Shown here one piece after another: positions 56,559 through 64,000 of a stretch of DNA of 64,000 nt (position 1 is the stretch's first letter; every line of letters starts with the position of its first letter). The DNA is from Algoriphagus alkaliphilus (GTDB lineage: Bacteria > Bacteroidota > Bacteroidia > Cytophagales > Cyclobacteriaceae): contig NZ_FMXE01000005.1 of NCBI RefSeq assembly GCF_900103735.1, forward strand, positions 124,001 through 188,000, read 5' to 3'. The position numbers and the translations under genes were made by a program. Below the pieces are notes generated by a model. The model saw nothing but the letters and a program-made list of their open reading frames with translations, did not search any database and had not been told where the DNA came from.

Positions 56559-59045
56559 CTACTCGTCCTTTAGCGTCTTCACCGGATTCATCTGTGTAGC
56601 CCGGAAGGATTGAGCAGAGACGATGGCCAGTGTAAATCCAATTCCAGCCAGTGCCAAAACGAGGAAACTGATCCAAGAAGGCCAATCTTTGACTGCAAAC
56701 TGAGCAATCCAATCTTGCATCAAATACCAGCTTAATGGCAAGGCAACCAGCACTCCTATTAAGGTGATGTAGAGAAATTCCTTATTAAACATCCAAGAAA
56801 TACTCAAGCTCGAAGCACCAAGCACTTTTCGGATCCCGATCTCCTTGGTTCTTCCGGCGATACTCAAAGCAGCCATTGCCAGCAAACCCATAGCGGCGAT
56901 CAGGATTGCAATTCCTGCTGCCAGAAACACCATTTTTCCCAATCGCTCATCTGCACGATACTGTGACTCCACAGCCTCATCCATGAAGCTGAAACTGAAG
57001 GCTTCAAGAGGAAAAACTCTTTTCCACTCTTCTTCCAGCATGGCTCGGAAAGCTTCAAAATCTGTCCCTGTACCTTTTACAATCACTTTGGGATTGGTTG
57101 CCGAACTGATCATCAGCATATTGATTCCGCTGAAAATGATTTCTGGATTTTTGGCTAAAATGACTGGTTCGATGGCGTTGTATAATGAGTTATGGTGGAA
57201 ATCTTTCACCACACCCACGATCTGGTGGGGATTGATCCGAACACTTGGCAGCAATTCGCCAAGTGGATCATCCCATTTCATGGCTTTGGCAAAAGTTTCA
57301 TTGATCAAGACCGCACTGCTGTCCGAACCCGGAAGTGGATTGAGTTCGCGGCCTTCGGCAAGCTCCAGCCCCATTGTTTTGACATAATCCCCGCCTACGA
57401 AATTGAGTCTGAATTTAAACTGCTTTCCATCCTCGGTTGGAAAACCTCCATTCCAGAATGCATTATCGCCATAGGTGGAGATCGTAATGCCCGCCGATTT
57501 CACTTCAGACCGAGCAGTCAACGCCTGACGGTAGAGTTCCGCTTGTGCAAAACCAGCATTGATAGAGGTGGTAAAACTGGTACTGGGCACTTCGGGTACA
57601 TCCACCAGCACGACCATTTCCTGATCAAATCCCAAATCAAAATTTCGGATCGCATTCATTTGATTGACCATAATCAAAGTAGATGCGATGAGCAAAAAAG
57701 AGATAAAGAATTGGAAGGCAACCAGGCCTTTCCGCAAAGCTTGCTTACCAAATCGAATGGAAAGCGTTCCTTTAAGTACTTGAATCGGGCGCAAACTTGA
57801 CATGAAAAATGCAGGATATGCACCTGCCATTGCGGTGATTCCCAAAAGCAAGCCTACCAAAATCAGAACTTGAACCGGACCATAGACTAATTCAAGTTGC
57901 TTTTCAAAAAGGTCATTGAATGTCGGCAACAATGCCTCAGCGAGCAGTAAACCCAGGATCAAAGCTGAAATCGTAATCAAAAACGCCTCGGTCAAAAACT
58001 GAAAGACCAACTGACCAAACTCCGCTCCCATCGTTTTGCGCACGCCTACTTCCTTGGCTCTGGTAGTTGCGCGACCGATAGCCATGGTGGTAAAATTGAT
58101 GCAGGCGATCAGGAGAATCAAAAATGCAATTCCGGTTAGAATCCAAAGTAACGAAGGTCTGGTAGTCTCCGCCATCCCGGAATTGGGATCATCAGAAAGG
58201 TGAATATCGGCCATCGGCTGCAGGCTGAAGAGATACCCACCCTCTTTGTAGTCAGTCCCCAAAGCTTTTTTCATCATTCCTTCGACACCTGCTTCGATGG
58301 CATATTTAGCTTCAGAGTTGGTGGTTTTGATATAGGTATCTCCATAGACATTGTACCAGGAAGTCTGACTTTCATTGCTGATCGAATAATCCATATTCAG
58401 ATTATTCATCAGGATCTCAAATTCGATACTCGAATTTGCAGGAATGTCTGCCAGCAGTCCCGTAACTTGATATTCTTCGAAATTATTCCCCATTTTCAGG
58501 CGGATGGATTTTCCGAAAGGATTAGCATCCCCAAAGTACTTTTTGGCGACGGTTTCAGTCAGGGCCACACTGAACTTATCTTTTAAAACCTGGGATTTTT
58601 CACCTTCCAGCAGCTCGAAACTGAAAATCTCAAAAAAGTCCGGGCTTACCATCATATACTCCTGGTTCTGAGTGGTAGACTCGTCGAGGTAAGCTTGTGC
58701 CGAAGCGCTAATTAACTGTGTGGCATGAGTTACTTGGGCAAATTCACTCTTGAATGTAGACGCTGTAAGGACAGGAGTGGAATAGGAACGACCACCTTCC
58801 CCATCACTCTTTTCGAGGCGCTCCAATCTAAAAACCGTATCCCTGTCCTGATGAAAATCATCAAAGTTCAGCTCAAACTGCACAAAGAAGAAAATCAGGA
58901 TACTGACTCCCAAACCCAATGTCAATCCGATCAAGTTGATCCCTGAATGGAGTTTGTTTTTGGTCAGGTTGCGAAGGGCGATTTTGAAGTAGTTTTTGAG
59001 AATTGGTTCAGATTGGAAGATTTTAAAATTTGAAGATTTGGGCAA
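56559..59045 (-). CDS. MacB/FtsX-like ABC transporter permease 4 (start codon altered)
   Basis: Up to 828 residues, with motifs KEVGVRKTMGAEFGQLVFQFLTE and KEIGIRKVLGASSLSISWMFN. The paralogues start with ATG in the context M-LKNYF, whereas here that codon is ATT (59003-59001). The only conventional candidate is a TTG at 59045, inside the repeat module, which adds 14 residues encoded by repeat DNA. The true product therefore starts at the ATT (814 residues) or at the TTG. The rest of the frame is intact, so the gene may still be expressed at low level. Confidence 0.85.
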   Translation of the reverse strand: MPKSSNFKIFQSEPILKNYFKIALRNLTKNKLHSGINLIGLTLGLGVSILIFFFVQFELNFDDFHQDRDTVFRLERLEKSDGEGGRSYSTPVLTASTFKSEFAQVTHATQLISASAQAYLDESTTQNQEYMMVSPDFFEIFSFELLEGEKSQVLKDKFSVALTETVAKKYFGDANPFGKSIRLKMGNNFEEYQVTGLLADIPANSSIEFEILMNNLNMDYSISNESQTSWYNVYGDTYIKTTNSEAKYAIEAGVEGMMKKALGTDYKEGGYLFSLQPMADIHLSDDPNSGMAETTRPSLLWILTGIAFLILLIACINFTTMAIGRATTRAKEVGVRKTMGAEFGQLVFQFLTEAFLITISALILGLLLAEALLPTFNDLFEKQLELVYGPVQVLILVGLLLGITAMAGAYPAFFMSSLRPIQVLKGTLSIRFGKQALRKGLVAFQFFISFLLIASTLIMVNQMNAIRNFDLGFDQEMVVLVDVPEVPSTSFTTSINAGFAQAELYRQALTARSEVKSAGITISTYGDNAFWNGGFPTEDGKQFKFRLNFVGGDYVKTMGLELAEGRELNPLPGSDSSAVLINETFAKAMKWDDPLGELLPSVRINPHQIVGVVKDFHHNSLYNAIEPVILAKNPEIIFSGINMLMISSATNPKVIVKGTGTDFEAFRAMLEEEWKRVFPLEAFSFSFMDEAVESQYRADERLGKMVFLAAGIAILIAAMGLLAMAALSIAGRTKEIGIRKVLGASSLSISWMFNKEFLYITLIGVLVALPLSWYLMQDWIAQFAVKDWPSWISFLVLALAGIGFTLAIVSAQSFRATQMNPVKTLKDE

Positions 59046-59213
59046 TTCGGGTTAGAAAGTGGTAAGGCGTTAAAGTTGTAAGGTTTCCTTTGGTCAAGGG
59101 CCAAACTCTATTCACGCCCTCGTAAATGGTATTTCATAAATCGTAAATTCTTTTGTTTCTAGTCTCTCGCCTCTTGTGTCTAAAATCTTGATACTAAATA
59201 ATTAAAACCTTCA
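59046..59213 (-). repeat. Compound spacer, copy 2
   Basis: On the coding strand, after the permease 5 stop: TAGTATCAAGATTTTAGACA, CAAGAGGCGAGAGACTAG, TTTACGATTTATGAAATACC and the 39-bp block shared with copy 1 (59069-59107). Then comes CGCCTTACCACTTTC and, overlapping the possible start of permease 4, the TTTTAAAATCTTCC module (59011-59030). Confidence 0.8.
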
Positions 59214-61568
59214 TTACTCGCTTCTCAATAATTTGGCTGGATTGACCATGGCGGCTTTGATCGCTTGAGAGCTTACTGTCAGAAAGGCAATCAACAGAGC
59301 AATCAGTCCTGTCCCGATGAACACTTTCCAATCTAACTCAATCCGATAGTCAAATCCTGCCAACCATTCGCTCATCGCATACCAAGTAATGGGCACACCG
59401 ATCAGCATGGCGATCAGCACGAGTTTGGTAAATTCTCCGGAAAGTAAAAGCACCAATCCCTTCACGGAAGCTCCTAGCACTTTTCTTACAGAAATCTCTT
59501 TGCTGCGCTGCTCTGCAATAAATGCTGCCAAACCAAACAGCCCCAAACAGGAAATCAAGATTGCCAGTACAGAGAACACGGTAGTTAGCGTCTTGACTTG
59601 CTGTTGATCTGCAAATTTTCGGGCGTGGACCTCATCGGCAAAAGTATATCCGAATGGCGAACCAGGATTGAATTTCTTAAAAATCGCCTCTAATTGAGCT
59701 ATCGTCTCTGGTAAATCGGCTTCAGAAAGGCGGATATGGATAAAGTTCTGCTCGATCTGAGGCCCAAAAATCAGGATCCCGCCCGGCTTACCAAATGGAG
59801 AATCGATGATAAAATCCTTGACCACGCCGATAACATGATATTCCGCATCGCCGTCTTTGATGATCTCCCCGATAGGATTTTCAAATCCCATAAATCCCAA
59901 AGCAGTTTCATTAATCAAAACTGAAGAACTATCTGCAGGATTGGTATAAACATCGATATCACGACCTGCAATGAGTTCCAATCCGGCGGTTTTCACCACA
60001 TGGGCATCTGCTCCCATCCGTTGGATTGTAGGCATGAATGCATCATCTTTTCCCTGCCATTTCATCATATTGGTGTCGCTGTATTGTTCGGTGAAAGGAG
60101 AAAAAGTACTGGAAATCGATACCACTCCTGGCAAGGCTTCTACTTCGCCGCGCAGCGCTGAAAAGTTTGTCTTCAGTGATCCCGTCATTTGGTGGTAAAT
60201 CAAGTTTTCGGTATTCAAACCAAAGTCTCGGGTTTGGACAAATTGCATTTGATTTCGAATGATCCAGGTACTGGCAATCAAGACCGCCACGATGGTAAAC
60301 TGGAAAACCACCAAAGCTTCTCTTGGTTTAAACCAAGTTTTTGTGAAACTCATGTGGGACTTTAAAACCATTGCAGGTCTGAACGAACTCAGTAGAAATG
60401 CAGGATAAGCTCCTGCAAGGATACCCGTCAGCAATACATATCCAAGAGAAAAAAACCAAAAATAGGGTTGATCATAAGGCAAACTCAGTTCCTTACCGAT
60501 CAATTGATTGAATCCCGGAAAAGTCAGGGTGATCATCAACAAAGCCAAGACATATGCTGCCACAGAAATCAAAACAGATTCAGCGAGAAATTGACCAATC
60601 AGCATGCTCCGGTCAGCACCGGAAACTTTTCGGATGCCTACCTCTTTGGCTCGTTTTTCACTTTGAGCCGTGCTGAGGTTGACAAAATTGACGCAAGCGA
60701 TCAGCAGGATGACAATCCCTACCAGACCAAACATCCGGATCAGATCTATTCTTCCACCCACCGATTTTCCATTTTCAAATTCGCTCTTTAGATGAAGATC
60801 AGACATCGGAAACAGAAAATCACTCGTGTTTTTGATATCTGCATTTCGAAGAGAGAAATCTTTGAATTTCTCATTGAATGTGGTCAAATCGGTTCCAGGT
60901 GCCAGCATCGCAAAAGTCCGGCAGTTATTGTTTCCCCAAAAATCTCCCGCCCAGCCCATTACTTCCATCTTTTTGAAAGGAAGAAAAGCAGTGAACCGGA
61001 AATCGGTGTTTTCCGGCAAGTCAGCTATCACAGCCTTGACTTCAAAGTCAAGTTCAGACTCCACTTTGACTGATTTTCCAAGGGATGATACGTCTCCAAA
61101 AAGCTTTTTTGCAACCGATTCGGTCAGGATTATATTATCAGGAGATTTCAGCGCTTCCACTGGATTCCCTTCCAAAACCCGGAAGCTGAACATCTCAAAA
61201 AAGCCAGGATCAACAAACGATACTTGTTCGTAGTAACTGTTCTCCCCCACCGCCAAGACCATCGGGTCCCACTCAGTGACATGAGTCACTGCTTCTACCT
61301 CAGGATATTGCTCTTTCAGCGCAGCTGCATAAGGCGTCGGGGTGTAGTCCCAACTTAGGACATTTCCCTGATTGACATTGGTGCGCCAGACGGCGTAGAT
61401 GCGGTCGGATTTCTCATAGGTACTGTCAACTGAGAATTCGAACTGAATCCAGACCATAATCAACACAGTCGCGGCCATACCAATTGCCAGCCCACCGATA
61501 TTGATCAATGCAAAGCCTTTCTTTCTAATTAGGTTTCTCCAGGCGATTTTAAGGTAGTTTTTCCACAT
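59214..61568 (-). CDS. MacB/FtsX-like ABC transporter permease 5
   Basis: 784 residues from the ATG at 61568 (MWKNYLKIAWRNLIRKKGFA). The in-frame TTG further upstream lies in spacer repeats. Motifs are KEVGIRKVSGADRSMLIGQFLAES in the centre and KEISVRKVLGASVKGLVLLLS at the end. It shares the MWKNYL opening with permease 1, while permeases 2-4 open with (M/I)LKNY, suggesting two sub-groups. Confidence 0.92.
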   Translation of the reverse strand: MWKNYLKIAWRNLIRKKGFALINIGGLAIGMAATVLIMVWIQFEFSVDSTYEKSDRIYAVWRTNVNQGNVLSWDYTPTPYAAALKEQYPEVEAVTHVTEWDPMVLAVGENSYYEQVSFVDPGFFEMFSFRVLEGNPVEALKSPDNIILTESVAKKLFGDVSSLGKSVKVESELDFEVKAVIADLPENTDFRFTAFLPFKKMEVMGWAGDFWGNNNCRTFAMLAPGTDLTTFNEKFKDFSLRNADIKNTSDFLFPMSDLHLKSEFENGKSVGGRIDLIRMFGLVGIVILLIACVNFVNLSTAQSEKRAKEVGIRKVSGADRSMLIGQFLAESVLISVAAYVLALLMITLTFPGFNQLIGKELSLPYDQPYFWFFSLGYVLLTGILAGAYPAFLLSSFRPAMVLKSHMSFTKTWFKPREALVVFQFTIVAVLIASTWIIRNQMQFVQTRDFGLNTENLIYHQMTGSLKTNFSALRGEVEALPGVVSISSTFSPFTEQYSDTNMMKWQGKDDAFMPTIQRMGADAHVVKTAGLELIAGRDIDVYTNPADSSSVLINETALGFMGFENPIGEIIKDGDAEYHVIGVVKDFIIDSPFGKPGGILIFGPQIEQNFIHIRLSEADLPETIAQLEAIFKKFNPGSPFGYTFADEVHARKFADQQQVKTLTTVFSVLAILISCLGLFGLAAFIAEQRSKEISVRKVLGASVKGLVLLLSGEFTKLVLIAMLIGVPITWYAMSEWLAGFDYRIELDWKVFIGTGLIALLIAFLTVSSQAIKAAMVNPAKLLRSE

Positions 61569-61771
61569 GTTCTTATTGGTTGAAAGATTGGAAAGTGGTA
61601 AAGTTGTAAGGTTTCCTCCGGTCAAAGCAACTATTATTCAAGATTTAGTAAATCGTAAACATTTAGTCTCTCGTATTTTGTCACTTCATCTCTTGTTTTT
61701 CTTGCTTCTTTTCTCTTGCTTCTCGTTTTTAAAATCTTGATACTATTGTCTTAATACTTGATAATGTGACC
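61569..61771 (-). repeat. Compound spacer, copy 3 (diverged)
   Basis: After the permease 6 stop come AAGTATTAAGACAATAGTATCAAG and a long purine run (ACGAGAAGCAAGAGAAAAG, AAGCAAGAAAAACAAGAG), then GTTTACGATTTACTAAATC. A diverged copy of the block lies at 61598-61630 (CCGGAGGAAACCTTACAACTTT), followed by CCACTTTCCAATCTTTCAAC before permease 5. Confidence 0.75.
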
Positions 61772-64000
61772 TTAGTCCTTCATGATACTATTTATCGGAT
61801 TTGCATTTGCAGCATTAGTGGTTTTGTAGATTACAGTAATCATTGCAACCAAAAGCGTAATCAACGCAGAACCAATCAATAAGAAACTGGTATTGTCAAT
61901 CGTATCGGTAAATTTCTCAAGCCATTGGTTCATGCCGATGTATGCCAAAGGAGCTCCAATCACCACTGAGATCGCTACCAAAACAATGAATTCCTTGGAA
62001 AGCAATTGGGTCAATTCTGACAAGGAAGCTCCCAAAACCTTCCGAACTCCAATTTCTTTGGTCCTCTGGTCTAAGCTAAATGAAACCAATCCCCAAATAC
62101 CTAACAAACTGATTAAAATCGCCAGACCTGTGAAGGTATAGGCCACTTTCTTGAGACGGATTTCCTCTGCATATACTTTGCTCATCTCCTCATCTAGAAA
62201 TGTGAATTCAAACGGTACTTCTGGATTGATACTGAGCCATGATTTTTCCATTTCCGCTATCAATTCAGAAGGATTCTCTCCATTGAAGCTGACCACTAAA
62301 TTTGCAGGCATAGTGCCATAGAAAGTCGCAACGGGGTAAACCTCACTCTTGAGCGAAAGGTAATTATAGTCTTTGATCACTCCCACAATTTCCCATGCAG
62401 GACTCGATTCGCTATTTAAATTCCATTGCTCAAAAAAGCTTCCTACCGCTTCTTCCTGAGCAATTCCAAAATTTTTCAAAAAAGATTCATTGACTACCAT
62501 TTTGTTGCTGTCGGTTTCAGCTACTGTTCTTCCTTCGAGAAGTTGAATGTCCATGGTTTCAAAGAAATTCTCCCGAGCATAATTCAGCTGCACTACTTTC
62601 CCATCGCTGACAGAGGTTCCCTTTTTGTAAATTTTGTTATCATACCAAATGTTTTGAGAAGGATAGAATTCGCAACCTGTCACCGAGTTTACCTGTGACA
62701 ATCCTTCAAACTGCGATTTTAGAGAATTGTAATTTGCAGAGGAAGTAGCGGTCTTTAAGGGGATCACCAATTTCTGATTTTTGGTGAAGCCTGGATCCTT
62801 TTCGTTCAGGTGGGATAGTTGTTGTGAAACCACAGCTACTGCATATACCAGAAGAAACACCATTGAAAACTGAAAAACCACCAGGCCATTGCGAAGGGAA
62901 AAAGAGGATCTTGCAGCCTTGCTTTTGACTTTGAACACCTTATTCACATTGATCATCCCAAGGTAAAAAGCAGGATAAGCCCCCGAAATAATTCCTGTGG
63001 AAAACCCTAAGGCTAAAATCGGAAGGAGCATCTGAGGGGATAAAACATCCTCACTTACCAAGGAGCTGTCAAACAACTGATTCAAATACGGAAGTGAAAT
63101 GATCAGGATTGGAAGTGAGATGATTACAGCAAAAAGTGAGAAAAAGATCGATTCAATTACAAATTGATACATCAGCGATTGGCTGGATGCTCCATTTACT
63201 TTCCTCACTCCGATTTCTTTGGCACGTCTTAAAGCCTGAGCCGTTGTAAGATTGATATAATTAATGCAAGCCATTAATTGTACAAAAAATCCAATTGCAA
63301 TTAGGATGTAGAGGTAGTTGATGTCCGAAATTTTTCCTAGGGGATAACTGAAATGTGCCGATCTCAAGTTTAAATCTTTGATGGGAAAAAGGCCTAAAGT
63401 CTTATCCATATTTCCAGCTTTCAATTGCTCTGCTCCATGTTTTTGAAGAAAATCAGGAAGTTTCAATGCTAGCTGATCTGGATTTGTATTTAGGCTCAGT
63501 TGAACATACGTGTGCACAAAATTATTTCCAGCCCAACCATCATTGGTCAATACAAAATTTCCCAACCCTGTACTTGCCATACTAAGCAAAAAGTTTGGAG
63601 TCAAGTGTGTTGGTCCTGCATGTTCATCAAATACTGCGGTGACTTTCGCCTGAATTTCTCCTTCCTCATTGGTAAGCAGCACCTCTTTGCCCACGATGGC
63701 ATTTCCTTTTCCAAACAGCTTTTCTGCCAAGAACGATGAAAGCACCAAACTTCTCGGCTCCATCAGGGCTGTTTTCCGATCTCCTTCCAACAGCGAAAAA
63801 TTGAATACCTCGAAAAACGTTGAATCCACTAAGTAACTATTGGATTCAAAAAATGATTTGTCCGAGCCTTCCGGTTTCATCAGGAACTCCCCTCCCATGC
63901 TTACAACCCTAGTTTGCTGAATAACTTCCTCAAAATCCTCCACCAATCCCGGCCCAATTGCTGGACTGCCAGAAATCAATTCCATATCCGGAAATTCTCC
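61772..64000 (-). CDS. MacB/FtsX-like ABC transporter permease 6 (5' end outside window)
   Basis: The frame stays open to the last base of the window, so about 60 N-terminal residues are missing. The visible 742 residues begin within the first periplasmic domain. Coupling motifs are KEIGVRKVNGASSQSLMYQFVIES and KEIGVRKVLGASLSELTQLLS. The cluster probably continues beyond the window. Confidence 0.9.
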   Translation of the reverse strand, partial: GEFPDMELISGSPAIGPGLVEDFEEVIQQTRVVSMGGEFLMKPEGSDKSFFESNSYLVDSTFFEVFNFSLLEGDRKTALMEPRSLVLSSFLAEKLFGKGNAIVGKEVLLTNEEGEIQAKVTAVFDEHAGPTHLTPNFLLSMASTGLGNFVLTNDGWAGNNFVHTYVQLSLNTNPDQLALKLPDFLQKHGAEQLKAGNMDKTLGLFPIKDLNLRSAHFSYPLGKISDINYLYILIAIGFFVQLMACINYINLTTAQALRRAKEIGVRKVNGASSQSLMYQFVIESIFFSLFAVIISLPILIISLPYLNQLFDSSLVSEDVLSPQMLLPILALGFSTGIISGAYPAFYLGMINVNKVFKVKSKAARSSFSLRNGLVVFQFSMVFLLVYAVAVVSQQLSHLNEKDPGFTKNQKLVIPLKTATSSANYNSLKSQFEGLSQVNSVTGCEFYPSQNIWYDNKIYKKGTSVSDGKVVQLNYARENFFETMDIQLLEGRTVAETDSNKMVVNESFLKNFGIAQEEAVGSFFEQWNLNSESSPAWEIVGVIKDYNYLSLKSEVYPVATFYGTMPANLVVSFNGENPSELIAEMEKSWLSINPEVPFEFTFLDEEMSKVYAEEIRLKKVAYTFTGLAILISLLGIWGLVSFSLDQRTKEIGVRKVLGASLSELTQLLSKEFIVLVAISVVIGAPLAYIGMNQWLEKFTDTIDNTSFLLIGSALITLLVAMITVIYKTTNAANANPINSIMKD

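Noticed and set aside
57192-57800. 202-codon plus-strand frame inside permease 4, and similar frames at 48099-48680 and 58200-58586
   Set aside because: They mirror conserved coding regions on the other strand and have no independent spacing, start context or domain.

Overview
The window comes from a member of the Bacteroidota, most likely the Cyclobacteriaceae (an Algoriphagus-like organism). The evidence is a moderate-to-low GC content, weak Shine-Dalgarno signals, a fused isobutyryl-CoA mutase (IcmF), a DnaQ-GIY-YIG fusion, DUF1080 and Tat-type Gfo/Idh/MocA proteins, DUF4097/DUF4136/DUF2490 proteins, and an array of about 800-residue MacB-like permeases. The assignment rests on gene content read by eye, not on a search. 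No rRNA, tRNA, CRISPR array, prophage or intact insertion sequence was seen.

Layout. 1-4357 (+): the tail of an unknown gene, dihydrofolate reductase, an SDR oxidoreductase, CinA and a 2-oxoacid dehydrogenase E2. 4398-8954 (-): a hybrid sensor kinase overlapping a lipoprotein with a Cache-like sensor, a small unknown gene and an OsmC protein. 9313-12690 (-): IcmF. 13010-15227 (+): a sugar porter overlapping a fructokinase. 15375-18327: SixA (-) and topoisomerase I (+), followed by a REP-like palindrome cluster. 18859-25703 (+): a zinc-less sirtuin, then a tight five-gene run (flavin monooxygenase, beta-lactamase-like hydrolase, YfcC transporter, aldo/keto reductase, MFS). 25758-31766: a secreted unknown protein, a Tat-exported PLP aminotransferase coupled to a GNAT, the DnaQ-GIY-YIG protein and an FAD protein. 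32022-38697 (-): a polysaccharide or glycan initiation cluster (PglF/WbpM-like, PglC-like, PglE-like, WecA-like, UDP-xylose synthase). 39366-42438: a small zinc-ribbon protein, a decayed DUF2490 gene, a DUF4136 lipoprotein and an OmpA lipoprotein.

42972-64000 (-) is the most unusual region. It encodes a TolC protein, one MacB/LolD-type ATPase and six large FtsX/MacB-like permeases, the last running off the window. A DUF4097 repeat protein and an exported 3-keto-glycoside pair (Gfo/Idh/MocA plus DUF1080) are interspersed. No MacA/HlyD adaptor is present in the window. Two transcription units here, the permease at 45109-47508 and the DUF4097 gene at 52737-53681, share an upstream element. It has three alternating CGAACA/TGTTCG half-sites on an exact 10-bp phase, and a TGGCAY box lies 61-62 bp downstream. 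This looks like an activator site paired with a sigma-54-like promoter, and it is the best candidate here for an undescribed regulatory system.

A second unexplained layer is the spacers themselves. Many intergenic regions are low-complexity 'word' repeats with a polarity tied to the genes: purine-rich words (GGCAGT, GAAGACAGAAG, AGACACAAGAAGCAAGAG) directly after stop codons, and pyrimidine-rich words (CATCC, CTTCC, CAACTTT) before start codons. In the permease array these are assembled from recurring modules in a fixed order.
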